From Bacteroidales bacterium (GTDB lineage Bacteria > Bacteroidota > Bacteroidia > Bacteroidales > JAFGHD01): a stretch of 34,493 nt of DNA. The notes under the pieces were generated by a model. That model was not told the origin of the DNA, made no database searches, and saw only the letters and a program-made list of their open reading frames with translations. Positions 1-8,271 of the stretch are shown here, in pieces (the stretch's first letter is position 1; each line of letters begins with the position of its first letter). The stretch spans positions 1-34,493 of the forward strand of contig JAFGME010000174.1 of the NCBI GenBank assembly GCA_016927695.1. Direction: 5' to 3'. Both the position numbers and the translations under genes were made by a program.

Positions 1-81
1 CGTTGTCCCCCCTGCCGAATTCCCGAAACACAATACTTCTTAGTATCAACAACTTACACCCCTCACCCTGCAATGTGGGTT

Positions 82-114
82 AAAGGGTATTTCACATGAA
101 ATACCCTTTTTTTT
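82..114 (+). terminator. Rho-independent terminator of a gene left of the window
   Basis: A perfect 13-bp inverted repeat (82-94 with 97-109, starting AAAGGGTATT) is followed by a run of eight T on the plus strand (107-114). The polarity fits a plus-strand gene ending before the window. The hairpin also lies just past the stop of the minus-strand M23 gene, but in that direction it is followed by only a few U, so it would be a weak terminator there. Confidence 0.7.
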
Positions 115-139
115 GCCCTCTCCTGAAATTTTTATCTTT

Positions 140-1414
140 TTACCGTACCTCTGTGATCAACGGGTCCTTTGTGCTTTCCGGGATCCTCTTCAGCATGTTT
201 TTCCATCCTTCTGCCTTTTCAAAATATCTTTCCCGGTGGACAGAATCCACCGGTTCTGCCGGAGGCGATTCCACCCTGAGCGGATCTACGGCGCTGCCAT
301 TCCTGTAAAACCTGAAATCGAGGTGGGGTCCTGTGGATAGCCCGGTACTCCCCACATAACCGATCACATCACCCTGATGCACATAAACCCCTTCCCTGAT
401 CCCTTTGGCATAACCCGACAGGTGAAGATAAGCGGTAGTGTAAGTCCCGTTATGCCTGATCTTCACCATATTGCCGCTTTGTCCGCTCCGGCCCGCCTTG
501 ATTACAACGCCATCTCCCACTGCATATACCGGCGTGCCCGCAGGAGCGGCATAATCCACTCCATGATGGGGCCTTCTTATTTTCAACACAGGATGAAGCC
601 TGGAATTTGAGAAGCGGGAACTGATGCGGCTGTATTTAAGAGGGGCTTTCAGAAAGGTGCGCCGCAGGCTGTTGGCCTTTTCGTCAAAATAATCCCCGAC
701 ACTGTCCTGCACAAAATAGAAAGCCCAAAATTCACTGCCCGCATGGTTAAACAAGGCAGCTCTGACTTTCCCAATGCCAATGTATTCATCATCCACATAA
801 AGAGCTTCATATATTACACTGTAAGTATCCCCTTTTTGCAGCCCGAAGAAATCGATGGCCCAGGCATACACCTCCGAAAGCTCATTCGCCAGGTTAGGGT
901 CTGTGTTTTGACTTACCATTGCGTTCCAGAGTGAACTGCTGATGGTTCCACTGCTTTCCAGTTCCCTGATCATTATCTCTTTCTCTCCTTTATGGATATG
1001 GATGCTGTCCCTGACATCGTAAACTATATAAGAGGTGGGAGAGATTTCATAGATAAATACCTGGAAACACAACGATGAGTCATTGCGCAGCAACAGGGTA
1101 TAATTGTTTCCGGCCCTGATCCTCCTGACGTCAAACACGGACCTGGACTTATTCACGAGCTTATCAATGACCTGGTACGGTACTCCATAGCGTTGCAATA
1201 TCTGTGAAAGGAATTCATTTTTCTTCACTTTATCCTTTATTACCACCATTGAATCCACAGGTATACCGTACTCCAGTGCGGTTTGAGCGACCGGCACAAG
1301 TGTGTCCTGATCATCAAACATCCCGCCTGAATGGGGATTGCCTGACAATATAATAATAATGATGGTGAATAAAATAAGCGCCGCCAGTTCAATAATTCTC
1401 CTTTTGCCTGTCAT
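140..1414 (-). CDS. Membrane-anchored M23 family metallopeptidase (LytM-type murein endopeptidase)
   Basis: The 424-residue product probably cleaves peptidoglycan cross-links in the periplasm. Residues 8-24 form an N-terminal membrane anchor. Residues about 55-110 resemble the LysM-like OapA/Csd3 region found in front of many M23 domains, and the M23 domain covers about 260-380. Visible metal and catalytic residues are H283 and D287 (HxxxD), H331 in YLHLSG, and H364 in GPHLDFR. The usual second histidine of the HxH pair is Asp366, which could still ligate zinc; family members with this change may be active or not. A probable promoter and an upstream terminator separate it from the M14 gene, so it looks like a single-gene unit. 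The ATG at 1414 places the anchor directly at the N-terminus. The family is clear; activity is inferred. Confidence 0.88.
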   Translation of the reverse strand: MTGKRRIIELAALILFTIIIIILSGNPHSGGMFDDQDTLVPVAQTALEYGIPVDSMVVIKDKVKKNEFLSQILQRYGVPYQVIDKLVNKSRSVFDVRRIRAGNNYTLLLRNDSSLCFQVFIYEISPTSYIVYDVRDSIHIHKGEKEIMIRELESSGTISSSLWNAMVSQNTDPNLANELSEVYAWAIDFFGLQKGDTYSVIYEALYVDDEYIGIGKVRAALFNHAGSEFWAFYFVQDSVGDYFDEKANSLRRTFLKAPLKYSRISSRFSNSRLHPVLKIRRPHHGVDYAAPAGTPVYAVGDGVVIKAGRSGQSGNMVKIRHNGTYTTAYLHLSGYAKGIREGVYVHQGDVIGYVGSTGLSTGPHLDFRFYRNGSAVDPLRVESPPAEPVDSVHRERYFEKAEGWKNMLKRIPESTKDPLITEVR

Positions 1415-1446
1415 GTATTGAGGATGTTTAAAAATATCTCAGCAAA

Positions 1447-1454
1447 CAAAAATA
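1447..1454 (-). promoter_or_regulatory. Predicted -7 box for the M23 gene
   Basis: Read on the minus strand this is TATTTTTG, matching the Bacteroidota -7 consensus TAnnTTTG, 32 bases before the ATG. No well-spaced -33 TTTG was found; the nearest is about 26 bases upstream. Confidence 0.4.
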
Positions 1455-1504
1455 AACAAAGGAAAGATACCACCGCCAGGCAAATGGAATTCGTGGTAAG
1501 ATTC

Positions 1505-1534
1505 AAAAAAATGCCCGGTTTTCAGGCCGGGCAT
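1505..1534 (-). terminator. Rho-independent terminator of the M14 carboxypeptidase gene
   Basis: An 8-bp GC-rich stem (ATGCCCGG 1511-1518, CCGGGCAT 1527-1534) is followed on the minus strand by six T (1505-1510). It lies 30 bases past the stop of the minus-strand M14 gene. Confidence 0.75.
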
Positions 1535-1563
1535 CCATACATTATAAATATCGTTCATCAGGA

Positions 1564-3912
1564 TCAGTAAACCAGCATTTTTTTTGTTTCCGACCGGAAG
1601 CCCTCCCCTTCGAGGCGGTAAAAATATAATCCGGGCTGCCAGGAGCCGGTGGAAAGGGTAATGATTTTCTTTCCGTCTTCAACCTTATTCTCAGACACTA
1701 ATTTGCCGGAAACATCAAAAACAATAATTCTTCCATTCTTCACCACTACATTGTCGGCAATGCGGAGCGTGGTCATCCCGTTCACAGGGTTGGGAACAGG
1801 GTCTGAGATCATTGCTCCTGAAAGGGTATGTGATTCCTTTTCCCCGGTCGTGATATCAATGGTAGTTACCGTAAAATCATCAAAATAAAAGCCGTCTTCA
1901 ACCACATACGAATCTGATTTCAGGATAAATCTGAAGCTGACCGTTTCGCCAAGGTATTCTGAAAGATCCATTTCTTCCCACACCCATTGGGTCTGAAAAC
2001 CGTCAAACACAGGTTCCCCTTCTGCCTGGTACTGTGAACCGGTAACCGTATATTTGCCTTCCAGCGGGTTCCATCCCGATCCGGTGGACACCAAAACCTG
2101 TACATAATCATATCCCGACTCAATTTCCCATTTCGCCCAGAAGCTCAGTTGGGCATAAGCGGCACTGGAGAGGTCGATGTTCTCCTGGAGTTGTATGATA
2201 TTGGTCTGGTTATTCTGGTAATTGCCATTTTTTGAGTCGGTGATCGATCCGGTAGGAGAATGGTAAACGCTGGTGATCACATCCCAGTAACCCGGGTTCC
2301 ATCCTGAGATGGAGTTACAATTGTTCTGGTATATAACAGTGGGTTCGCCGAACACTTTGTGCAGGGTGTCGGAGATGTCAAAATCCCCGTTGTTAACTGT
2401 AAGAACTAAACTGAAAGGTGTTCCGCTGCTGATTCCGTCAAGGGTGTATAGAATGGAGTCGGTTTTTGTTTCAAGCAGGTCCATGTTGGAGAACTGGACC
2501 GGGGCGCCAACTCCAGAAATCTGCGGGCTCACCGCTGTAAGGCTTACCGTGAATGAACCCCCTTCCTCAAGGCCCAGCCTGGTGATATCGAAAACCAGGT
2601 AATTGGTCAGATCGCCGGTGAGGGTTGGGGTTTTGTCTTCAACTGCCGCATAATTCAATGAAAATGCAGCGGCAGAAAGGTTCATGATCATGTTTTCCCT
2701 TGCGATGGGTATGATCCTGTTCAGGGGGCACCAAAAGCCGTCGCCATCGCCGCCGAGTTCGGGGGTGAAAGCATATATGAGCGGTTTGGTGGTTTGTTCG
2801 CCGTACATCCAGTCGTCAGAACCTCCATTGGTAGGATAAATGGTCGTGCTTCCGGGTCCGAATGTATAATGGCTGTCCATTGTCATGATTTCAGAGAAAG
2901 CATCAAAAGTGGCATCATCTGCACAGGGAGTACTGGTATAACCCCAGGGATAAAGCAACAGATTTGAATATGTATGATAATTGATGGCAAACCTGAACTC
3001 ATGGTTTTCACAAAAATTCCTGACAGCGTCAATTTCGGGTTCTGAAAATGCAGCAGTTCCCCTGTAGGTTTCATCACAGGGGTCGGGTGAGGAACCATTG
3101 TTGTCGTTACCCCATTTGTATCCGTAGTTCCGGTTTAAATCAACGCCCCAGCAACCATTGCCGTTGTTTTTCCTGTTCTTTCGCCACATCCCGCCGCCGT
3201 TGGGGTTGGTGGTTTGGTTATACACATATCCGTCCGGATTGACCACAGGGATGAAATACATTTGGGTGTTGTCAACCAAAGTCTTGATATAGGGATCGTC
3301 ATAGTTCTCAAGGAGGTAGTACATATAAAACAACAGGGTCATCACCCCTGCAGGCTCACGGGCATGGTGCAGGGCGGTGTAAAGAACCTCAGGTTCCGTT
3401 TCATTCATTCCGGGATTGTCAGATATCTTCACCATCCACATTTCACGGCCTTCAATCGACTGCCCGATGGGTTCTTTTGCCGTGATCAGGTTGGGATATT
3501 TCGTGTGCATGTTGTCGAGATGGGTGATGATCTCAGTAAAGGTGCAATGTCCGCCCATGGAACCGAATTCAAAATCCTCCGGAATTTCATATTCGTCGGA
3601 GTCCCTGTAATCATCTACATTGGTGGTCAATCCTTTGTTTCTCTCCTCGTAAAACCCGGCCACATCCTCTATCAGAACCTGATAATCCATGTTAAGGGTT
3701 TGCAATTTCAGGAGATCGGTTTCCGATAATTCGCCAATATAAATGTGACCGGGCCTGATAAAACCCTCCTCTACTGCGATGCCTGCAGCCGCCAATCTGT
3801 TCAGGCCGTCCTGCCCTCCTGTGTAAACCTCAACCCTTGAATATCCGGTTGTTTGGGAATAGGAAGCAAAGGCTAAAAAAAGAAATACTAAAACGGATAA
3901 AAAACTTTTCAT
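1564..3912 (-). CDS. Secreted zinc carboxypeptidase (M14) with T9SS type A sorting domain
   Basis: This is an extracellular metallocarboxypeptidase of about 782 residues. I chose the ATG at 3912 because it begins with a clean signal peptide (MKSFLSVLVFLFLAFASYSQ); the longer reading to 4011 puts 33 unlikely residues in front. After a propeptide-like region comes the M14 domain with HAREP (zinc-binding H183 and E186), a later NYHTY histidine, and TPELGG, which holds the catalytic glutamate. A beta-rich region follows, resembling the MAM/jellyroll accessory domains of secreted Bacteroidota enzymes. The last roughly 80 residues (from PVPNPVNG to the end KKMLVY) are a T9SS type A sorting tail. 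The tail implies export by T9SS, and the adjacent gldD/gldE genes fit that. A hairpin terminator follows the stop. Confidence 0.93.
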   Translation of the reverse strand: MKSFLSVLVFLFLAFASYSQTTGYSRVEVYTGGQDGLNRLAAAGIAVEEGFIRPGHIYIGELSETDLLKLQTLNMDYQVLIEDVAGFYEERNKGLTTNVDDYRDSDEYEIPEDFEFGSMGGHCTFTEIITHLDNMHTKYPNLITAKEPIGQSIEGREMWMVKISDNPGMNETEPEVLYTALHHAREPAGVMTLLFYMYYLLENYDDPYIKTLVDNTQMYFIPVVNPDGYVYNQTTNPNGGGMWRKNRKNNGNGCWGVDLNRNYGYKWGNDNNGSSPDPCDETYRGTAAFSEPEIDAVRNFCENHEFRFAINYHTYSNLLLYPWGYTSTPCADDATFDAFSEIMTMDSHYTFGPGSTTIYPTNGGSDDWMYGEQTTKPLIYAFTPELGGDGDGFWCPLNRIIPIARENMIMNLSAAAFSLNYAAVEDKTPTLTGDLTNYLVFDITRLGLEEGGSFTVSLTAVSPQISGVGAPVQFSNMDLLETKTDSILYTLDGISSGTPFSLVLTVNNGDFDISDTLHKVFGEPTVIYQNNCNSISGWNPGYWDVITSVYHSPTGSITDSKNGNYQNNQTNIIQLQENIDLSSAAYAQLSFWAKWEIESGYDYVQVLVSTGSGWNPLEGKYTVTGSQYQAEGEPVFDGFQTQWVWEEMDLSEYLGETVSFRFILKSDSYVVEDGFYFDDFTVTTIDITTGEKESHTLSGAMISDPVPNPVNGMTTLRIADNVVVKNGRIIVFDVSGKLVSENKVEDGKKIITLSTGSWQPGLYFYRLEGEGFRSETKKMLVY

Positions 3913-3980
3913 AGTTATAAAATAATTAATTGAACATAATATATGACAACAGAGAAGCGGCAATCGTTGCGTAACCGGAT

Positions 3981-4604
3981 TTATTTGCTGCTTTGCAAAG
4001 GAACATCCCACCGGAGTGTGGCAATCAGGTTTTGTATATCCTCGCTGATGAAACTGATGACGGGTTCAAGTGAATCGTTGTTGGGAACTGCATCGAAATA
4101 CAGGGCCCCCCTGAGAAAATGTTTTACACTGTCGGTGGCATAAAACTGTACCGGAGAGGCAGCGCTGGTTCCTTCGATGAAGTATATCACTCCGAAAACA
4201 TCGTTTTCTGCATTGATGTATTGTTTCTCCTTAATGGCATTTGCCTTAGGGATATGTTTCATCAGCATTGACCTTGTGTCTTCCAGGTACCTGTTCAAAT
4301 CATGGTGTACCCTTTTATAACTGAGGTGGATTTTCGCCCCGAACAAGGGGTAGTCCATATCCAGCCAGAAGGGCTCGCTGTTGTGTCCGGTATCCGGAAC
4401 CAGCCTGCATACCGTAGGATAGGCAAAGGAATAGGGATACTCCGATTCGAACCGGACATACTCCTTCTCCGGCAGGTCAATCCTGAAATATCCCCTGGGT
4501 TTGGGCACATAATTATTATCACATCCTGAAATCACAAGCCAGCCAAGCCAGAGTGGCAGGGCCAATGCCCGGACTCTTGCATATCTTATGAATAAAACTC
4601 TCAT
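3981..4604 (-). CDS. gldD: Gliding motility lipoprotein GldD
   Basis: The 207-residue product is a lipoprotein. Hydrophobic residues 13-26 lead to a lipobox ending at Cys28 (VISGC), followed by the GldD-type opening NNYVPKPRGYFRIDLP. GldD is needed for gliding and type IX secretion in Flavobacterium and sits in the cell envelope; its exact role is not settled. The gene overlaps the end of gldE by four bases (ATGA), so the two are translationally coupled, as in most Bacteroidota genomes. The N-terminus before the hydrophobic stretch is slightly long, and no better start is visible. Confidence 0.92.
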   Translation of the reverse strand: MRVLFIRYARVRALALPLWLGWLVISGCDNNYVPKPRGYFRIDLPEKEYVRFESEYPYSFAYPTVCRLVPDTGHNSEPFWLDMDYPLFGAKIHLSYKRVHHDLNRYLEDTRSMLMKHIPKANAIKEKQYINAENDVFGVIYFIEGTSAASPVQFYATDSVKHFLRGALYFDAVPNNDSLEPVISFISEDIQNLIATLRWDVPLQSSK

Positions 4605-5938
4605 TCTTTGATGGTTACCTGAATTGTGCTGATCCTCCTGCTGTCGGCGGCCAGGATTTTAAAATCAAAATTCATATAGGTGATAACCGTGTTTTTATCC
4701 GGTATCTCACCTGTTAATTCGAGGATCAGCCCTGCAAGGGTATCAAACTCACCTTTAACCTCTTCAAAAATCCTGTATTCCGCCCCGATGATTTTACAGA
4801 AGTCGTTCAGGCTTGTTTTCCCTTCAAAAACATAGGTATTGTCATTGGTTTTCCTGTAATTGATGTCGTCGCCGGGCATATCATACTCATCCGTAATTTC
4901 GCCGATGATCTCTTCAATAATATCTTCAAGGGTCACGATTCCGGAAGTTCCACCGTATTCATCCACAACCACTGCAAGGTGGATTTTCCTTTCCTGGAAT
5001 TCCTTGAGCAGGTCGCTGATCTTTTTGTTTTCGGGCACAAAAAAAGCCTGATGAACCAGATCCAGCCATTGAAAATCCTTTTTCCCGTCAAGGTAAGGCA
5101 ATAAATCCTTTACATACAAAATACCGACGATGCGGTCAAAAGTTTCCTGATAAACGGGAATCCTGGAATATCCTGATGAAATAACCACCTTTACCAATTC
5201 ATCAAAAGGGGTGTCGGAGCCGACTGCTGTGACATCGACCCTTGATTTCATCACCTCGCTTACTTCAATATCGGCGAACTTAACTATCCCTTTAAGAATT
5301 TTGGTTTCTTCCCCGGGAGAAGTTTTATCCGAGGTGATGTTGATGGCTTCAGAAAGGTCGCTCATGGAGATGTTCGGGCTCTTTTTGGCCATCCTTTTAT
5401 CAATAATGGATGTTGATTTCACCAGAAAGTGACTGACCGGGTAAAGAATCTTCACAAGAACAAGCAGGGGAGCGGCCATGAAGCGTGCAAAGTTTTCGGT
5501 CCTCTGGGTGGCATAAATCTTTGGCATAATTTCGCCAAAAAGCAAAATCAGGACGGTGATCACCACCACCTCCAACAGAAAACTGAGCAGGGGGTTGTTG
5601 TTTATGATAAATAATTCCCGGAGCAGATAAGAGGATAAAATGATAATGGCCACATTGACAAAATTATTGGCAATCAATATGGTGGCCAGCAATCTTTTAG
5701 GTCTTTCCAGCAATTTCAAAATCAGGGGGTCGGCTTTCGAAGCCTTTGACCGGATGTTGTTGAGCTGGGCCGGATTAAGCGAAAAAAAAGCCACCTCCGA
5801 ACCGGAAATAAGGGCCGAAATGATAAAAAGCAGCAGGATAGTAATGAAGCCGATGATAGTGCCGGAGGTTAAAAGGCCGGCTGTATTTATAAGCAAACCG
5901 AAAATATCCCGGTAAGAATCAGGGTCAATGTCTTCCAA
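4601..5938 (-). CDS. gldE: Gliding motility-associated protein GldE (CNNM/CBS/CorC-type membrane protein)
   Basis: The 445-residue product is an integral inner-membrane protein. The N-terminal CNNM-like part (about 15-205) has several hydrophobic helices, including a GSEVAFFSLNPAQL segment typical of the family. A CBS pair follows (about 215-340), with the VDEYGGTSGIVTLEDIIEEIIGE signature, and then a CorC/HlyC domain (about 355-440). Relatives include Mg/Co efflux-type proteins. In Bacteroidota this paralogue always neighbours gldD and is linked genetically to gliding/T9SS. The position between ssb and gldD and the four-base overlap with gldD make GldE the best name rather than a general hemolysin-like protein. 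Confidence 0.92.
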   Translation of the reverse strand: MEDIDPDSYRDIFGLLINTAGLLTSGTIIGFITILLLFIISALISGSEVAFFSLNPAQLNNIRSKASKADPLILKLLERPKRLLATILIANNFVNVAIIILSSYLLRELFIINNNPLLSFLLEVVVITVLILLFGEIMPKIYATQRTENFARFMAAPLLVLVKILYPVSHFLVKSTSIIDKRMAKKSPNISMSDLSEAINITSDKTSPGEETKILKGIVKFADIEVSEVMKSRVDVTAVGSDTPFDELVKVVISSGYSRIPVYQETFDRIVGILYVKDLLPYLDGKKDFQWLDLVHQAFFVPENKKISDLLKEFQERKIHLAVVVDEYGGTSGIVTLEDIIEEIIGEITDEYDMPGDDINYRKTNDNTYVFEGKTSLNDFCKIIGAEYRIFEEVKGEFDTLAGLILELTGEIPDKNTVITYMNFDFKILAADSRRISTIQVTIKE

Positions 5939-5966
5939 CTTTAATGTGACTTTTGAATTTCGGATG

Positions 5967-6001
5967 CAAAAGTAATGAATAATTCAATACTATTTGCAAA
6001 A
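5967..6001 (-). promoter_or_regulatory. Predicted promoter of gldE-gldD
   Basis: On the minus strand, TTTTG (5997-6001) and TACTTTTG (5967-5974) are separated by 22 bases, matching the Bacteroidota -33/-7 pattern. It lies in the 81-base gap between ssb and gldE and ends about 28 bases before the gldE ATG. Confidence 0.5.
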
Positions 6002-6019
6002 CAGAAACGGCAGGCACAT

Positions 6020-6451
6020 TCAGAACGGCAGGTCGTCATCTGCGTTCTCCGCCGGATTGGCCGGTTCACCGGCAATGGCATCCCCGGATTCTACGCCGCC
6101 GGGATCAACGGTTTTAGTATCTTTCCCGTCTAACATCATCAGGTTTTCACCTTCAATATCGGTGGCATACTTTTTATTTCCGTCCTTATCTTCCCATTGG
6201 CGGTATCTGATACGGCCCTCAAGATATATTCTGCTGCCCTTGTTAAGGTAGGATTCAGCCACTTCAGCCAATCCCCTCCAAAGAACAACATTGTGCCATT
6301 CGGTACGGTCGGTCCGGTTACCCGATTTATCCTTGTAGGTTTCAGTGGTTGCCAGCGAAAAACGCGCCATTTTCACACCGTTTTCAAGAGTGCGCACCTC
6401 CGGGTCACGTCCCAGGTTCCCGATGAGGATCACTTTATTTACTCCTGCCAT
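6020..6451 (-). CDS. ssb: Single-stranded DNA-binding protein
   Basis: SSB protects single-stranded DNA in replication and repair and recruits partners through its tail. I set the start at the ATG at 6451 because the protein then opens with the family sequence MAGVNKVILIGNLGRDPEVR; the upstream in-frame codons look like leader sequence. Residues 1-110 form the OB fold. A flexible linker rich in G, E and D follows, and the protein ends in the acidic tip DDDLPF that binds partner proteins. At 143 residues it has normal length. It lies between mutY and gldE, a common Bacteroidota arrangement. Confidence 0.96.
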   Translation of the reverse strand: MAGVNKVILIGNLGRDPEVRTLENGVKMARFSLATTETYKDKSGNRTDRTEWHNVVLWRGLAEVAESYLNKGSRIYLEGRIRYRQWEDKDGNKKYATDIEGENLMMLDGKDTKTVDPGGVESGDAIAGEPANPAENADDDLPF

Positions 6452-6505
6452 AATGAAAAAATTTGTTTGGGTTTTACAATAGATTTTAAAACAATACACA
6501 AAGAT

Positions 6506-7615
6506 TCAAAAAAAATCCACACCATTAAAATTTTCATTCAAAAACTTTTCAACCAGACGATGTACCGGGAACTTTTCAATTCCTGATCTGGTAACCGGAA
6601 CGGGGAACGCACCCCCGGAACGCAAACTTTCCGTCAATCCGGCCATTTCGGACCCTTCCGGGGTCAGAAGGAGGTTATAAAACCCGGCCCTGATTTCCTG
6701 GTGGGTGAGTATATGAGTGTATTCCTTTACCGGGCCTGTCAGGGTGAACCTGCCATCCAGGCACGGAAACCGGCGGTCAATTTCATTCTTCAAATGCACA
6801 GGGGTGTAAAATCCGGCAGATTCAATGCATGGAAATTCATAGAGGTCTGCCCAGATGTCCCGGTTTCCCCGCTTCGATATCCAAACATGGGAGCGCTTTT
6901 CTTTCATGAAACAAATTACGATATAGGAAAAATACCTTGTCCTCTTCTCCTTCTTTGATTTTTTGGCCGGAATATGATTTACCATGCCTTTTCGGAAGGC
7001 GAAGCAATGATTCTTCACTTCACAGGCATCACAGCCGGGGTTTTTGGGAAGGCATCTCAGCGCCCCGAATTCCATCATTGCCTGATTGAAAAGCCCGGGT
7101 TCATATCCCTCCATCAACCCGTACATGGTTTGTTTGATACTCCTGAGGCTTTCTGCTGTTCCGGGATCCCCTGTGATACCCGTTATCCTGGATATCAGCC
7201 GGATGATATTACCATCAACCACAGGATATCTTTGGGAGAAAGCAATGGATAGAACGGCTGAAGCGGTATAGTCGCCGATGCCTTTCAGGCTGATTAGTTG
7301 TTCATAAGAGGAAGGGAAAACACCGTTGAGCCTGTTTGCGATTACACCAGCCGCAGAGTGCAGGTTTCTTGCCCGTGAATAGTACCCTAACCCCTGCCAT
7401 GCTTTCAGCACTTCATCCGCACCTGCATTGGCCAGGTGGTTCACCGTAGGGAAAAGGGAAATAAAACGGAGGTAATAATCCAATCCCTGGGCAATCCTGG
7501 TTTGTTGAAGTATAACCTCGGATATCCATATTTTATAGGGATCACGGGTTTCCCGCCAGGGCAGTGACCTCCTGTTTTGATTGTACCATTGGATTATATT
7601 TGACTGAATTCCCAT
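6506..7615 (-). CDS. mutY: A/G-specific adenine DNA glycosylase MutY
   Basis: MutY removes adenine mispaired with 8-oxoguanine. The 369-residue protein has the N-terminal opening WYNQNRRSLPWRETRDPYKIWISE, the catalytic glutamate region SEVILQQTRI, a helix-hairpin-helix (LKGIGDYTASAV), the catalytic aspartate in VVDGNIIR, and a [4Fe-4S] cluster signature CLPKNPGCDACEVKNHC (C-x6-C-x2-C-x5-C). The C-terminal NUDIX-like domain that recognises 8-oxoG follows from about residue 225. The ATG at 7613-7615 is preceded at four bases by TAATTTTG on the same strand, so the transcript may be leaderless. Confidence 0.96.
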   Translation of the reverse strand: MGIQSNIIQWYNQNRRSLPWRETRDPYKIWISEVILQQTRIAQGLDYYLRFISLFPTVNHLANAGADEVLKAWQGLGYYSRARNLHSAAGVIANRLNGVFPSSYEQLISLKGIGDYTASAVLSIAFSQRYPVVDGNIIRLISRITGITGDPGTAESLRSIKQTMYGLMEGYEPGLFNQAMMEFGALRCLPKNPGCDACEVKNHCFAFRKGMVNHIPAKKSKKEKRTRYFSYIVICFMKEKRSHVWISKRGNRDIWADLYEFPCIESAGFYTPVHLKNEIDRRFPCLDGRFTLTGPVKEYTHILTHQEIRAGFYNLLLTPEGSEMAGLTESLRSGGAFPVPVTRSGIEKFPVHRLVEKFLNENFNGVDFF

Positions 7616-7619
7616 GTAG

Positions 7620-7627
7620 CAAAATTA
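7620..7627 (-). promoter_or_regulatory. Predicted -7 box of mutY, directly before the ATG
   Basis: On the minus strand it reads TAATTTTG (TAnnTTTG), only four bases before the mutY ATG. Transcription would begin at or within a few bases of the start codon. No clear -33 element is seen. Confidence 0.35.
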
Positions 7628-7653
7628 CATTTTCTGAAAAAAAATAATTTTTC

Positions 7654-7682
7654 TTTTGCATTTCAAAAAATTTATATCTTTG
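7654..7682 (+). promoter_or_regulatory. Predicted promoter of the HU-family gene
   Basis: TTTTG (7654-7658) and TATCTTTG (7675-7682) match the Bacteroidota -33 and -7 elements with a slightly short 16-base spacer. Expected transcription start is near 7689, about 43 bases before the ATG. Confidence 0.6.
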
Positions 7683-7731
7683 CAGCCCTGTATATTAAAT
7701 TAAGTATCAAAACGTTAAAAAAAATGGGATC

Positions 7732-8016
7732 ATGACAAAAGCAGAAATAGTAGCTGAGATCGCTAACAAGACTGGAATAGAAAAAGTTGCTGTGCAGAGC
7801 GCAATAGAGGCCTTCATGGATACAGTTAAGAACTCGATGGCGAAAGGGGATAATGTGTACCTGAGAGGCTTTGGCAGTTTTATTATCAAGAAAAGAGCCG
7901 AAAAAACAGGAAGGAATATATCAAGAAACACAACGATCATTATACCTGAACACAACATACCTGCATTCAAACCTGCAAAAACCTTCGTCAACGAAGTTAA
8001 AAACAGCGTGAAATAA
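7732..8016 (+). CDS. HU/IHF-family DNA-binding protein
   Basis: The 94-residue protein is a small dimeric architectural DNA-binding protein. It starts with the HU-type helices (MTKAEIVAEIANKTGIEKVAVQSAIEAF, positions 1-28), continues with the GDNVYLRGFGSF strand turn, and has the DNA-embracing arm around 55-77 ending IPAFKPAKTF. The arm tip proline is replaced by NIP within EHNIPAF. It is divergent from mutY and followed closely by the small basic ribosomal-type gene and rng. HU versus IHF-like cannot be decided from sequence alone, since Bacteroidota carry several paralogues. Confidence 0.95.
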   Translation: MTKAEIVAEIANKTGIEKVAVQSAIEAFMDTVKNSMAKGDNVYLRGFGSFIIKKRAEKTGRNISRNTTIIIPEHNIPAFKPAKTFVNEVKNSVK

Positions 8017-8035
8017 CAGTATAACAGTACCTTGT

Positions 8036-8125
8036 ATGCCAAGCGGAAAAAAAAGGAAGAGACACAAAATGTCCACGCATAAGCGGAAAAAACGCTTGCG
8101 GAAGAACAGACATAAGAAGAAATAA
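8036..8125 (+). CDS. 29-residue basic protein, AURKAIP1/COX24-domain (bS22-like) ribosomal protein
   Basis: This tiny ORF starts 19 bases after the HU stop. It encodes 29 residues, most of them K, R or H: it opens MPSGKKRKRHKM, continues with STHKRKKRLRKNRHK and ends KKK. This matches the very short COX24/AURKAIP1-type protein that is nearly invariant in Bacteroidota, related to mycobacterial bS22 and mitochondrial mS38, which bind the small ribosomal subunit near the decoding centre. It is too short for most gene finders. The extreme composition and the conserved KMSTHKRKKRLRKNRHK core argue that it is real. Placement on the ribosome is inferred from the family. Confidence 0.85.
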   Translation: MPSGKKRKRHKMSTHKRKKRLRKNRHKKK

Positions 8126-8205
8126 CGGGATTTTTCTGTACCACACACAGACTCTGAAAAGCCGGGTCTTATGTATTACAGGCTTTCTCCTCAAATCAAA
8201 TCCCG
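8126..8205 (+). promoter_or_regulatory. Nested inverted repeats in the leader of rng
   Basis: The 107-base gap (146 to the preferred start) before rng can form an outer stem CGGGATTT (8126-8133) with AAATCCCG (8198-8205) and an inner stem AAAGCC (8158-8163) with GGCTTT (8181-8186). There is no T run after it, so it is not a plain terminator. A structured leader that RNase G could cleave to control its own message is possible; this is inference by analogy with the RNase E leader. Confidence 0.3.
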
Positions 8206-8271
8206 GATCACCGGAAAGGGTTCCCTGCAGGAATGGATATACCGGTATGGGTTGCGCAAAAATTACAAAGT

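Noticed and set aside
3214..3729. 171-codon plus-strand frame inside the M14 carboxypeptidase
   Set aside because: It is antisense to the peptidase domain and lacks a plausible start signal or domain.
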